Part shown: positions 1 through 7,678 of the stretch, in pieces
Position numbering within the stretch: position 1 is the first letter of the stretch
How the letters are laid out: each line of letters starts with the position of its first letter
IMG/VR virus record: IMGVR_UViG_3300044701_001212
Location: 1 to 44,561 of that record
Strand: one strand, 5' to 3'
DNA length: 44,561 nucleotides
Origin: a virus
Made by a program: the position numbers and the translations under genes
Notes under the pieces: generated by a model
Told to the model about the DNA's origin: nothing
The model's input: the letters and a program-made list of their open reading frames with translations, nothing else
The model's database searches: none

Positions 1-1
1 A

Positions 2-2422
2 AAGACAGGGACAGCTAAATTATTAGCTAATACTGGCAACAGCATCCAACAGCAATTAGTTTTAGATAGTCATAACTTATCAGCACAGGCTGGTAATTTA
101 ACTGATGTACAAAAAAAACAAGCAGATGATTTAGAAGCTGCTAGAAAACGAGCAGAAGCAGGTAAAGAAGCATTAGATCCGGCACAACTACAAAGATTCC
201 AACAATTAATTGCTGAAATTAATAACAGAATTACACAGACCGTGGCAAAATATTTGCCCGATTTAGAAGCTGCTTTTAAAAAGTTAGCTGGATATGTTGA
301 ACAATGGGTATTACCTGGATTTGAGTTTTTGATGAAGTACCTCAAAGAAACGGTAGTGATATTAGGCGGTCTAAAAATTGCTTCAGCATTGTTTAATGCC
401 GCATTAAAAATAAGAGAATGGAAAGCTAATTTAAGAGGTTCTAGTCCAGCAAATGCAATGTATGTTAGAGATGCTGGCGGAGGTGGTGGTGGCGGACGCC
501 GACGTCGTAGAAAAAGTGGACCAAAAGGCGGTAAAGGCGGCACAGGACGAAAACCAAAAGGCGGAAAAAGTGCCGCAGCACAAGTTGCCGCCGATGCCGC
601 TGGAGTTGGCGGCGGAGCTGTTGGAACAGCGATCGACGTCGCTACTTCAGCAACTATATTTGGTGCATTGGCGTATGCAACAGGAACCGTAACTGACAGC
701 CTAATGGATGCGGCTGGTGCTTCGAGAGAAGTTACTGAAGACATGGCCAAGCAAGATGAAGCAAATTGGAAAGCTGCATCTTGGTGGGAAAAAGCTCAAA
801 GCGGTCTTGCAAGAAGTGTTGAAAGTGTAGGAAGTTTTATTGGATTAGATAAACTAGCTGAACGGGCTAAACATGATAGAATACTAGCAGAAACAGAATA
901 TTTAAAAAAGAAAAATGCAGCCGGAGGCACCGCACCTACAACAACTGCATCTACAACTACAACTACAACATCGTCTGCAGGCTCACCATCTGCCTTAGCA
1001 GACCAAAAAGAGCTTAGTGCAATTGCAGACGCTCATAAACAAGAATTAGCATTAGCTGAACAAAAGCAAGAACAACTTAAAAAAGATTTAAACGCTCAAT
1101 TAAGTGCTATTGCCGCAGCCAAGGCCAAAGCAGCAGCCGATCGAGATTCTGCCGAAGCAGCAGCAGCACTAGCCGACGCTGAAAAGAAAAAAGCAGAAAT
1201 TGAAGCTAGACTAGCAGCCAACAGCAAAAAAGTACAAGAAGGATTAACAACTACCACTAAAGCCTTAGACGATGCAAAAAAAGCAGAATTAGATGCTGCA
1301 AAAAAAGCAGAAGAAGCTAAAGCAGCAGAAGAAGCTGCTAAGAAAAAAGGATTAGATTTCAGTAGTCCACAAGCATTATACAATTCCTTTAAAGCAGTAA
1401 GAGAAGGAGGAGCCGGAGCTCCTCAGGTTGCAGCACCGTCTGGAACAACATCTGGATCAGCACCAGTGGCGGAAATACCCGGCGCATCTGCAATTGGCAC
1501 TGGTCTAGGAGCAGTAGCAGAAAAATATGAATCAGCAGGCCGAGGCAGCGGAACCGTTGGATGGGATAAAGTAGGAGGTACTAGCTACGGTAAAAAACAA
1601 ATTTCGTCCAGAGCCGGAGCAATGACCGATTTTCTTAAATTCCTTGAAAAGACAGGAAAAGGTGATGTTGCTAAAAAATTACGTGATGCAGGTATAGAAA
1701 AAGACACTGGCAGTACTAGTGGTAAAGCAGTTGACGTGTGGAAAGAAGTTGCAGCTAGTGGTGCATTGGGCAACAGCGAAAATGAATTTTTAGGACAAGG
1801 ATACGGAACAGCTCTAAAAGGCCTAAAAGATCAAGGTCTACAGGCAAGAATTAACGGTAGTCGAGCTCTTCAAGAAATGTTGTTTAGTACCGCTGTGCAA
1901 CACGGGCCTGGTGGTGCAATGAAAATCTTTAACAGCGTTTTCAAACCAGGCATGACTGATGAACAGCTTGTAAAGGCTGTATATGCAGAAAGAGGTGCCG
2001 ATGGCGGTAAAAAACATTTTGGAGGCAGTACTGCTAATGTACAAGCCGGCGTAGTTAACAGATTTGGAAAAGAACAACAAGATATTTTAGGATTATTAGC
2101 AGGGGGATCAGCCCCTGTTACTCCTAGCGGAACATCTGTAGCATCAGCAGTAACTCCAACGGCAACAGCGGCAACAACAGCGGCAGCATCATCTGTTGCT
2201 TCAGCTTCTGCTCCTACTACCCAATCTCCTCCAGTTGTTCCTGGATCAGGTGCTCCTGGAGCAGGTGGAATTTCGAGCCTAAACGAAGCTGTAGCATTGT
2301 TAGAAAGGTTAAATATGCAGATGGGTACATTAATTAGTATTAGTAGAACCGCGGTTGACTTAAATGAAAGTCAATTAAGAGTACAAAGAACAATGGGCGG
2401 CGACATGTTTATGTCGTCCTAA
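2..2422 (+). CDS. Tail protein (tape-measure-like) with C-terminal VgrG3/lysozyme-like domain, 5' truncated
   Basis: The frame is open from base 2, so the start lies outside the window; a GTG at 242 is internal. The 806 visible residues begin helical, then contain a hydrophobic segment (KETVVILGGLKIASALF, nt 346-396), a Gly/Arg/Lys-rich tract (nt 475-575), a second hydrophobic stretch (about nt 600-715) and a long Ala/Lys/Glu coiled coil (nt 1010-1340). A domain at about nt 1490-2095 carries YESAGRG, TSYGKKQI, STAVQHGPGGA and YAERG, the pattern of the peptidoglycan-hydrolase domain at the C-terminus of VgrG3-type spikes; the Glu at nt 1529-1531 is the likely catalytic acid. An Ala/Thr/Ser/Pro linker and a short helical tail follow. 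Coiled coil plus hydrophobic segments suit a tape measure or ejected internal protein that digests peptidoglycan at infection. The lysozyme-like call is firmer than the tape-measure call. Confidence 0.72.
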   Translation, partial: KTGTAKLLANTGNSIQQQLVLDSHNLSAQAGNLTDVQKKQADDLEAARKRAEAGKEALDPAQLQRFQQLIAEINNRITQTVAKYLPDLEAAFKKLAGYVEQWVLPGFEFLMKYLKETVVILGGLKIASALFNAALKIREWKANLRGSSPANAMYVRDAGGGGGGGRRRRRKSGPKGGKGGTGRKPKGGKSAAAQVAADAAGVGGGAVGTAIDVATSATIFGALAYATGTVTDSLMDAAGASREVTEDMAKQDEANWKAASWWEKAQSGLARSVESVGSFIGLDKLAERAKHDRILAETEYLKKKNAAGGTAPTTTASTTTTTTSSAGSPSALADQKELSAIADAHKQELALAEQKQEQLKKDLNAQLSAIAAAKAKAAADRDSAEAAAALADAEKKKAEIEARLAANSKKVQEGLTTTTKALDDAKKAELDAAKKAEEAKAAEEAAKKKGLDFSSPQALYNSFKAVREGGAGAPQVAAPSGTTSGSAPVAEIPGASAIGTGLGAVAEKYESAGRGSGTVGWDKVGGTSYGKKQISSRAGAMTDFLKFLEKTGKGDVAKKLRDAGIEKDTGSTSGKAVDVWKEVAASGALGNSENEFLGQGYGTALKGLKDQGLQARINGSRALQEMLFSTAVQHGPGGAMKIFNSVFKPGMTDEQLVKAVYAERGADGGKKHFGGSTANVQAGVVNRFGKEQQDILGLLAGGSAPVTPSGTSVASAVTPTATAATTAAASSVASASAPTTQSPPVVPGSGAPGAGGISSLNEAVALLERLNMQMGTLISISRTAVDLNESQLRVQRTMGGDMFMSS

Positions 2423-2436
2423 AAGGAACTAAGATA

Positions 2437-4134
2437 GTGTCTTGGAAAAAATATTTTACACCGGTTAACATAGATAACCAATCTGGAAGTTATAGCCCAA
2501 TTGCTAGTGGTGGCCGCCCGGGACCTGCACGATCTAATTATTCTAGTTTTTTACCAGATGTTTATGCAGGAGCTCCAAATCGTGTTGAAAGATACATGCA
2601 GTACGATACTATGGACATGGATTCAGAAGTTAACGCTGCTTTGGACATCCTTGCTGAGTTCTGCACTCAAAAAGACAAAGAAAATGCCACAGCCTTTCAT
2701 ATTTTCTTTAGAGGTCAACCTACTTCAACTGAAGTTAAGTTGATCAAAGAAAGTCTACAAAAATGGAGTAAGCAACAGCAATTTGAAACTAGAATTTTCC
2801 GCATCGTGCGTAATGCTTTCAAATACGGCGATTGTTTTTTTGTTAGAGATCCTCAGACATTAAAATGGTTATTCGTTGATGCTGCCAAAGTTTCAAAAAT
2901 AATTGTCAACGAAAGCGAAGGTAAGATTCCTGAACAATATGTAATTCGTGATGTAAATTTTAACTTTAAAGAAATGATTGCTGTTACGCCACACGGTACA
3001 AGCAATACTGCACCTAGTGGAACAAGTTCATATACATCGGGCGGAGGTTTTGGACGAGGAATGGTTGGTACGGCAGCGCAACCACCAGGAACAAGATTTC
3101 ATAATCAAACTAATGAAGTAACCGTAGATGCAAAAAATGTTATACACATAAGTCTAAGCGAAGGTCTAGACAACAATTATCCGTTTGGCAATTCGTTACT
3201 GGAATCAGTATTCAAAGTTTATAAACAGAAAGAATTGCTTGAAGATGCTATCATTATCTATCGTATACAACGTGCTCCTGAGCGTAGAATTTTCTATGTA
3301 GATGTGGGTAACATGCCAGCACACATGGCTATGGCATTCGTTGAACGTGTTAAAAACGAAATACATCAACGTCGTATTCCTTCATCAACAGGTGGCGGCC
3401 AAAACATGGTTGATGCAAGCTATAATCCGCTATCAGTGTCAGAAGACTATTTCTTCCCACAGACAGCAGAAGGTCGTGGATCTAAAGTAGAAACATTACC
3501 TGGCGGTACTAATCTTGGTGAAATTACAGACTTACGTTATTTCACAAATAAACTATTCCGAGCCTTGCGTATTCCTAGCAGCTACTTGCCAACTTCAGTC
3601 GACGATGCTAGTAATACCGTTGCTGACGGAAAAGTAGGCACGGCATATATTCAAGAACTACGCTTCAACAAATATTGCGAACGTTTGCAATCGATGGTAG
3701 TTGAAACATTTGATCAGGAATTTAAGTATTGGTTGTACAATAACGGTATTAATATTGACAACAGCTTATTTGAAATTAAATTTAATCCACCACAAAATTT
3801 TGCTGCATATCGCCAATCAGAACTTGACACAGCAAGAGCAGCAACGTTTGTATCATTACAAGAAATGCCGCATTTAAGCAAGAGATTTGCTCTTAAGCGA
3901 TTCTTAGGATTAACTGAAGAAGAAATTAAAGAGAATGAAAAACTATGGCGAGAAGAGAATGGCGGAAAATTAACGCCAGCACTTGATTCTGCTAGTCAAT
4001 TAAGATCTGTTGGGATTACTCCCAACGGAATAGCTGCTGATGTTGCAGGTCAAGAAGAAGAAGCACCTGTAGAAGCTCCTGCTGACACAGGAGCAGAAGC
4101 CGCAGCAGCACCAGAAGAACAACCGGCTCAGTAA
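2437..4134 (+). CDS. gp20: Portal vertex protein (T4 gp20-like)
   Basis: The 565-residue product forms the dodecameric ring at one capsid vertex through which DNA is packaged and to which the neck attaches; it also nucleates prohead assembly. Features typical of the T4 gp20 family are an N-terminal RYMQYDTMDMDSEVNAALD region, a central part with a flexible Gly/Ser-rich loop (about residues 185-220), and the RALRIPSSYLPTS and ELRFNKYCERLQ segments. Length is close to T4 gp20. The C-terminal 40 residues are an Ala/Glu/Pro tail. It starts at GTG, 14 bases after the upstream stop, behind AAAAGGAAC (2422-2430). Position directly before the prohead core, protease and scaffold genes agrees with the T4 order. 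The identification is firm; the exact start is slightly less so. Confidence 0.95.
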   Translation: MSWKKYFTPVNIDNQSGSYSPIASGGRPGPARSNYSSFLPDVYAGAPNRVERYMQYDTMDMDSEVNAALDILAEFCTQKDKENATAFHIFFRGQPTSTEVKLIKESLQKWSKQQQFETRIFRIVRNAFKYGDCFFVRDPQTLKWLFVDAAKVSKIIVNESEGKIPEQYVIRDVNFNFKEMIAVTPHGTSNTAPSGTSSYTSGGGFGRGMVGTAAQPPGTRFHNQTNEVTVDAKNVIHISLSEGLDNNYPFGNSLLESVFKVYKQKELLEDAIIIYRIQRAPERRIFYVDVGNMPAHMAMAFVERVKNEIHQRRIPSSTGGGQNMVDASYNPLSVSEDYFFPQTAEGRGSKVETLPGGTNLGEITDLRYFTNKLFRALRIPSSYLPTSVDDASNTVADGKVGTAYIQELRFNKYCERLQSMVVETFDQEFKYWLYNNGINIDNSLFEIKFNPPQNFAAYRQSELDTARAATFVSLQEMPHLSKRFALKRFLGLTEEEIKENEKLWREENGGKLTPALDSASQLRSVGITPNGIAADVAGQEEEAPVEAPADTGAEAAAAPEEQPAQ

Positions 4135-4141
4135 TAAATAC
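4132..4141 (+). promoter_or_regulatory. Putative T4-type late promoter (TAATAAATAC)
   Basis: The motif contains TAAATA (4135-4140), close to the T4 late consensus TATAAATA recognised by the phage sigma factor gp55. It overlaps the portal stop codon and ends four bases before the ATG of the next gene, so its transcript would have almost no leader. Support comes from similar motifs in seven other gaps of this window. Confidence 0.5.
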
Positions 4142-4144
4142 ATT

Positions 4145-4396
4145 ATGCTTCTACTTGAATTCCTTTATTTTAATGACAACAATAACGACTTTGCAGTTGA
4201 TCGTCGATACGACAACGCCAAAGATAAATCTGTTCTTAAAAAAAGTGATACAAGAAAAATTCGCTTGACTCTAAGACAGATAAATCAATTAAGAATGCAA
4301 AGCGAGGCTCATGAATACGAGCGTGAAAGCGAGCTGGACTTTGTTAGACAGATGTACGGAGCCCCAGCAGGTGAAGCAGAGCAACCAACCGAATAA
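4145..4396 (+). CDS. Small prohead core protein, T4 gp67/gp68 position
   Basis: An 83-residue protein directly after the portal gene, where T4-like phages carry small prohead core genes. It opens with MLLLEFLYFNDNNNDF, followed by a charged stretch with KKSDTRKIRLTLRQINQLR and a helical end with ELDFVRQMYG. The central segment and the C-terminal QMYG are, as I recall, typical of short proteins found after gp20 in aquatic T4-like phages. No enzyme motif is visible. No Shine-Dalgarno sequence precedes the ATG; a TAAATA promoter motif ends four bases upstream. The 3' end overlaps the next gene by 26 bases if that gene starts at GTG 4371. The role in the prohead core is inferred from position and size. 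Confidence 0.7.
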   Translation: MLLLEFLYFNDNNNDFAVDRRYDNAKDKSVLKKSDTRKIRLTLRQINQLRMQSEAHEYERESELDFVRQMYGAPAGEAEQPTE

Positions 4397-5012
4397 ACCA
4401 GCATTTGTACTTGGAAATGGTACAAGCCGATTAAATTTAAACCACACTAATCTATTAGATAAAGGAATGGTATACGGGTGTAATGCCATATATCGAGAAT
4501 TTTCTCCGCATTATCTTATAGCAGTTGACGTAAAAATGGTCAATGAAATAGTAGCTAGTGGCTATCATAAAAAAAATTCTGTATGGACTAATCCTAATAA
4601 AGGATTATCTACAAAGCATTATATTAACTTGTTTAATCCCCATAAAGGTTGGAGCTCAGGCCCAACAGCTTTATGGTTTGCATGTAGTCACGGCCATAAA
4701 GAAATTTATATTTTTGGATTTGATTATCAAGGATTGAACGGTAAATTTAACAATGTTTATGCCAATACATACAATTATAAAAAGAGTTCTGACGTTGCTA
4801 CATTTCACGGAAATTGGTTAACGCAAACAGAAAAAACTATTAGAGAATTTAGGCATACAACATTTTATAGGGTAGTTCCATCTGCTGCATTTATACCCGA
4901 TCAGTTAGGGATTCAATTAACAAATTTAAAACATATATCATATGAAGAATTTGAAAATCATTATCCCGGGTGTACTTATACGAGCGAAAATCTTCAAAAA
5001 ACTACCATTTAA
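4371..5012 (+). CDS. Putative glycosyltransferase-like protein (GT42/DUF115-like fold)
   Basis: About 213 residues from GTG 4371. The pattern FVLGNGTSR near the N-terminus, VYGCNAIYR about 15 residues later, and SSGPTALWFACSHGHKEIYI then FGFDYQG in the middle resembles bacterial sialyltransferases of family GT42 (CstII: GNGPS, RCNQFY, TSG then KEIYLSGIDF) and related DUF115 proteins. I infer a nucleotide-sugar-binding Rossmann-like enzyme; the donor is unknown. I chose GTG 4371 because GGAG (4358-4361) lies nine bases upstream and the conserved part begins soon after; an in-frame ATG at 4311 would need a much longer overlap with the preceding gene. It interrupts the head operon between core protein genes, where T4 has no such enzyme, so it looks like an accessory insertion. 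Confidence 0.6.
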   Translation: MKQSNQPNKPAFVLGNGTSRLNLNHTNLLDKGMVYGCNAIYREFSPHYLIAVDVKMVNEIVASGYHKKNSVWTNPNKGLSTKHYINLFNPHKGWSSGPTALWFACSHGHKEIYIFGFDYQGLNGKFNNVYANTYNYKKSSDVATFHGNWLTQTEKTIREFRHTTFYRVVPSAAFIPDQLGIQLTNLKHISYEEFENHYPGCTYTSENLQKTTI

Positions 5013-5034
5013 CCCCAAATTGTAATCATAGTGT

Positions 5035-5040
5035 TAAATA
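5035..5040 (+). promoter_or_regulatory. Putative T4-type late promoter (GTTAAATAA)
   Basis: TAAATA lies about 37 bases before the start of the acidic core protein gene, leaving a leader of roughly 30 bases that holds its ribosome binding site AGGAG (5064-5068). This is a one-motif prediction supported by recurrence in other gaps. Confidence 0.45.
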
Positions 5041-5076
5041 AAAGCACAGCCTAACCATCTTGAAGGAGAATATAGC

Positions 5077-5913
5077 ATGGCAGACAAATCATTAATTGAG
5101 CAGATGCTTGAGCGTCTAGTAAACGAAGACCAAGCAAAAGCAGAAGAATTATTCCACGAGTACGTTGTAGCAAAATCTCGTGAGATCTACGAAGGTCTTA
5201 TCGAATCCGAGTTATCTGAAGAAGAAGACGAAGAAGGTGAAGACGAAGAAGTTGAAGAATCATCAGACGAAGAAGCCGAAGAAGGTGAAGATGATTTAGA
5301 CGAAGAATTTGAAGATATCGCTATCGAAGCCGATGACGAAGGCGACGAAATGGGCGGTGACCCAACAGACGACTTAGAAGCTGAGTTAGATGCAGAAGGC
5401 GGCGACGAAGAAGATTTAAGCGATAAAGAGCCAGAAGAATTGTTCCAAGACTTAGACGCTATTGTAGATGAACTACAAGCTAAGTTTGACGCTATGGGCG
5501 GCGACATGGGTGGCGAAGAAGGCGGTGAAGAAGGTGAGAATCCATTTGCTAAAGAAGAAGATTTTGATTTAGAAACCGTTCGTGAATATGTAGAAAAAGT
5601 TCCAACTGCAAAAATGGGAGACAATGGTGCTAATGCTAAGTCTGTCGTAGCAGGTAAGAACGATATGGGTGGAACTACAGCAAACATTGCCAAAGGTGGT
5701 GAAGAAGCTGGCGTATTAGCAAATCAGGGTCAATTAAAAGGATCTGGTTTACTAAAAGGTACACCTAAAGAAGACAATGCTGGTAATATCAATGTCCCAG
5801 GCGGCAAAGCAGGTAATGCTTTTTCTAAGAAAGAACCTGGACACGGCGCAGAAAAGAAAGGCGCTGGCGAATCCGCTGATAACAAGCAAAGCCTTTTCCG
5901 TGGTCGTAGATAA
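5077..5913 (+). CDS. Acidic prohead core (scaffold-associated) protein
   Basis: A 278-residue protein. Residues 1-45 form a helix with MLERLVNEDQAKAEELFHEY and VAKSREIYEGL, a pattern I associate with prohead core proteins of T4-like phages. Residues 46-145 are extremely acidic (runs of Glu and Asp). The rest is Gly-rich and turns basic, ending FRGRR. Acidic core proteins (T4 gp67 and gp68) fill the prohead with gp22 and are cut by the gp21 protease at maturation. It starts at ATG behind AGGAG (5064-5068) and is followed 12 bases later by the protease gene, so the two are probably co-transcribed. Assignment to gp67 or gp68 specifically cannot be made from sequence alone. Confidence 0.75.
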   Translation: MADKSLIEQMLERLVNEDQAKAEELFHEYVVAKSREIYEGLIESELSEEEDEEGEDEEVEESSDEEAEEGEDDLDEEFEDIAIEADDEGDEMGGDPTDDLEAELDAEGGDEEDLSDKEPEELFQDLDAIVDELQAKFDAMGGDMGGEEGGEEGENPFAKEEDFDLETVREYVEKVPTAKMGDNGANAKSVVAGKNDMGGTTANIAKGGEEAGVLANQGQLKGSGLLKGTPKEDNAGNINVPGGKAGNAFSKKEPGHGAEKKGAGESADNKQSLFRGRR

Positions 5914-5925
5914 TAGGACAATTAA

Positions 5926-6555
5926 GTGAAAACTAACCTAAGCGAACATTTAAGTTTCGATCAGGCCAAGATTGTCTTGGAGAGCGAAGAAGGTGCAGAC
6001 GGTAATAAGAGTCTGCATTTAAACGGTATTTGCATTCAAGGAGACATCCGCAATGCAAATCAACGTGTTTATTCTTCTCAAGAAATTGGCAAGGCTGTCA
6101 AAACGCTCAACGAGCAGATCGCTGGTGGATACTCTGTGCTTGGAGAAGTTGATCACCCACAGGATTTAAAAATCAATCTAGATCGTGTTAGTCATATGAT
6201 TACCAAGATGTGGATGGACGGTCCTAACGGCTACGGAAAACTTAAATTAATTCCCACTCCAATGGGTCAACTAGTAACGACCATGTTGCAGTCGGGAGTT
6301 AAATTAGGTGTAAGTAGTAGAGGATCTGGAGAAGTTGATAGCAATGGCAATGTTCAAGGTTTTGAAATTATTACCGTTGACGTAGTAGCCCAACCTTCAG
6401 CTCCAGGAGCTTACCCTACCCCAGTTTATGAGCACTTGATGAATAATACAGGTGGATATAAGGCATTTAAAATAGCACAAGAAGTTAAAGGCGACCCAAA
6501 GGCACAGAAGTACCTAGCAGAGAGTCTGGTGAAGATCATCAGGGGTCTCAAATAA
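5926..6555 (+). CDS. gp21: Prohead core protease (T4 gp21-like)
   Basis: A 209-residue serine protease of the herpesvirus-protease-like fold that digests the core and trims the capsid protein during head maturation. Likely catalytic residues are His77 in LGEVDHP, Ser130 or Ser131 in GVSSRGSG, and Asp152 in the ITVDVVAQPSAPG segment; these three motifs are the signature of T4-type prohead proteases. NQRVYS near residue 45 is also typical. The C-terminus contains KYLAES (195-200), which fits the family's cleavage preference (Leu/Ile, any residue, Glu) and may be a self-cleavage site. It starts with GTG, with AGGA (5915-5918) upstream. It is flanked by core and scaffold genes exactly as in T4. 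Confidence 0.93.
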   Translation: MKTNLSEHLSFDQAKIVLESEEGADGNKSLHLNGICIQGDIRNANQRVYSSQEIGKAVKTLNEQIAGGYSVLGEVDHPQDLKINLDRVSHMITKMWMDGPNGYGKLKLIPTPMGQLVTTMLQSGVKLGVSSRGSGEVDSNGNVQGFEIITVDVVAQPSAPGAYPTPVYEHLMNNTGGYKAFKIAQEVKGDPKAQKYLAESLVKIIRGLK

Positions 6556-6571
6556 CAAGTAGGAGAATCAC

Positions 6572-7666
6572 ATGCTAGACATCGTAAAACAATTGTTTGA
6601 GAACAATGTGATTTCCGAAGAAATCAAATCGGAAATTGAATCTGCTTGGCAAAGCAGAATTCAAGAAAATCGTGACCAAGTCACTTCCGAACTACGTGAA
6701 GAATTTGCTCAAAAGTATGAGCACGATAAGACTGCAATGGTTGAAGCCGTTGAAGCAATGTTAGCTGATCGCCTACAGGCAGAGCTAGTAGAGCTGGCTG
6801 AAGATCGCCAAGGACTTATTGAAGCTAAAGCACGTTATGTAGAAAAAATGCAACAAGATACTAAAGCCTTAGAATCTTTTGTGTTATCTAATCTACGTAA
6901 AGAATTAGCTGAACTACACGAAGATCGCAAGTCGGTTGCAGGAAATGTCGGTAAATTAGAGTCTTTCATAGTGGATGCACTAGCGAAGGAAATCGCAGAA
7001 TTCCACGCTGATAAGAAAGATTTAGCTGAAACTAAGGTACGCCTAGTTCGCGAAAGCAAAGCTAAATTTGAATCTATCAAGAAGGATTTTATTGCACGTT
7101 CAGCTAAAATCATTGAAGAAACGGTCACTAAAGGACTTAAATCTGAAATGGTTCAGTTGCGTGAAGACATTGAAGCAGCACGTAAAAATGATTTTGGACG
7201 TAGAATTTTTGAAAGTTTTGCCAGCGAATATGCTGCAAGTCATTTAAATGAAAAATCCGAAACTGCAAAACTTCTTAAAGTTGTTTCTCAGAAAGAACAA
7301 GAATTAGAAGAAGCAGCAAAGGTTGTTGCAGAAGCACAAAAATTAGTAGAAAGTCGTGATGCAGAACTACGCATCGCTAAGGACGTTGCAACTCGCAAGG
7401 AAGTTATGAGCGAATTGTTGAGTCCATTGTCCGGCGATAAGCGTGGAGTTATGCGTGAACTGCTTGAATCAGTTCAAACTGACAAACTACGTAATTCTTT
7501 CGACAAATACCTACCAGCTGTAATGGATGGTGGCAAACCGGCGAAGAAAGCATTAACAGAAGGCAAAGAAATTACAGGCGATAAACAGGCACAAGCAATT
7601 GGCGGTAACGAAGAAAAAACCGCTGAAATTTTTGACATCCGCAGGCTTGCGGGACTTAAAGTTTAA
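6572..7666 (+). CDS. gp22: Major prohead scaffold protein (T4 gp22-like)
   Basis: The 364-residue product is almost wholly charged and helical, as expected of the main scaffold that forms the prohead core and is destroyed by gp21. It begins MLDIVKQLFENNVISEEIK. Residues about 75-190 contain an imperfect repeated unit of the type ELAELxEDR followed by a linker helix (three copies, at ELVELAEDR, ELAELHEDR and EIAEFHADK). Many Leu/Ile-x-Glu sites suitable for the protease are present. A coiled coil rich in Glu/Ala follows, and the C-terminus ends FDIRRLAGLKV. ATG 6572 is preceded by TAGGAG (6560-6565). The gene lies 12 bases before the capsid gene. Confidence 0.93.
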   Translation: MLDIVKQLFENNVISEEIKSEIESAWQSRIQENRDQVTSELREEFAQKYEHDKTAMVEAVEAMLADRLQAELVELAEDRQGLIEAKARYVEKMQQDTKALESFVLSNLRKELAELHEDRKSVAGNVGKLESFIVDALAKEIAEFHADKKDLAETKVRLVRESKAKFESIKKDFIARSAKIIEETVTKGLKSEMVQLREDIEAARKNDFGRRIFESFASEYAASHLNEKSETAKLLKVVSQKEQELEEAAKVVAEAQKLVESRDAELRIAKDVATRKEVMSELLSPLSGDKRGVMRELLESVQTDKLRNSFDKYLPAVMDGGKPAKKALTEGKEITGDKQAQAIGGNEEKTAEIFDIRRLAGLKV

Positions 7667-7678
7667 GGAGAAACTATA

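Noticed and set aside
242-244. GTG at 242 as the start of the first gene
   Set aside because: The same frame is open and equally coding-like back to base 2, with no ribosome binding site before 242.
4311-4370. ATG 4311 as the start of the glycosyltransferase-like gene
   Set aside because: It needs an 86-base overlap, lacks a ribosome binding site, and the added residues look unlike the rest. GTG 4371 has GGAG at good spacing.
5187-5693. Minus-strand open frame opposite the acidic core protein gene
   Set aside because: It is a Ser-rich mirror of the Glu/Asp codons, with no ribosome binding site or recognisable motif.
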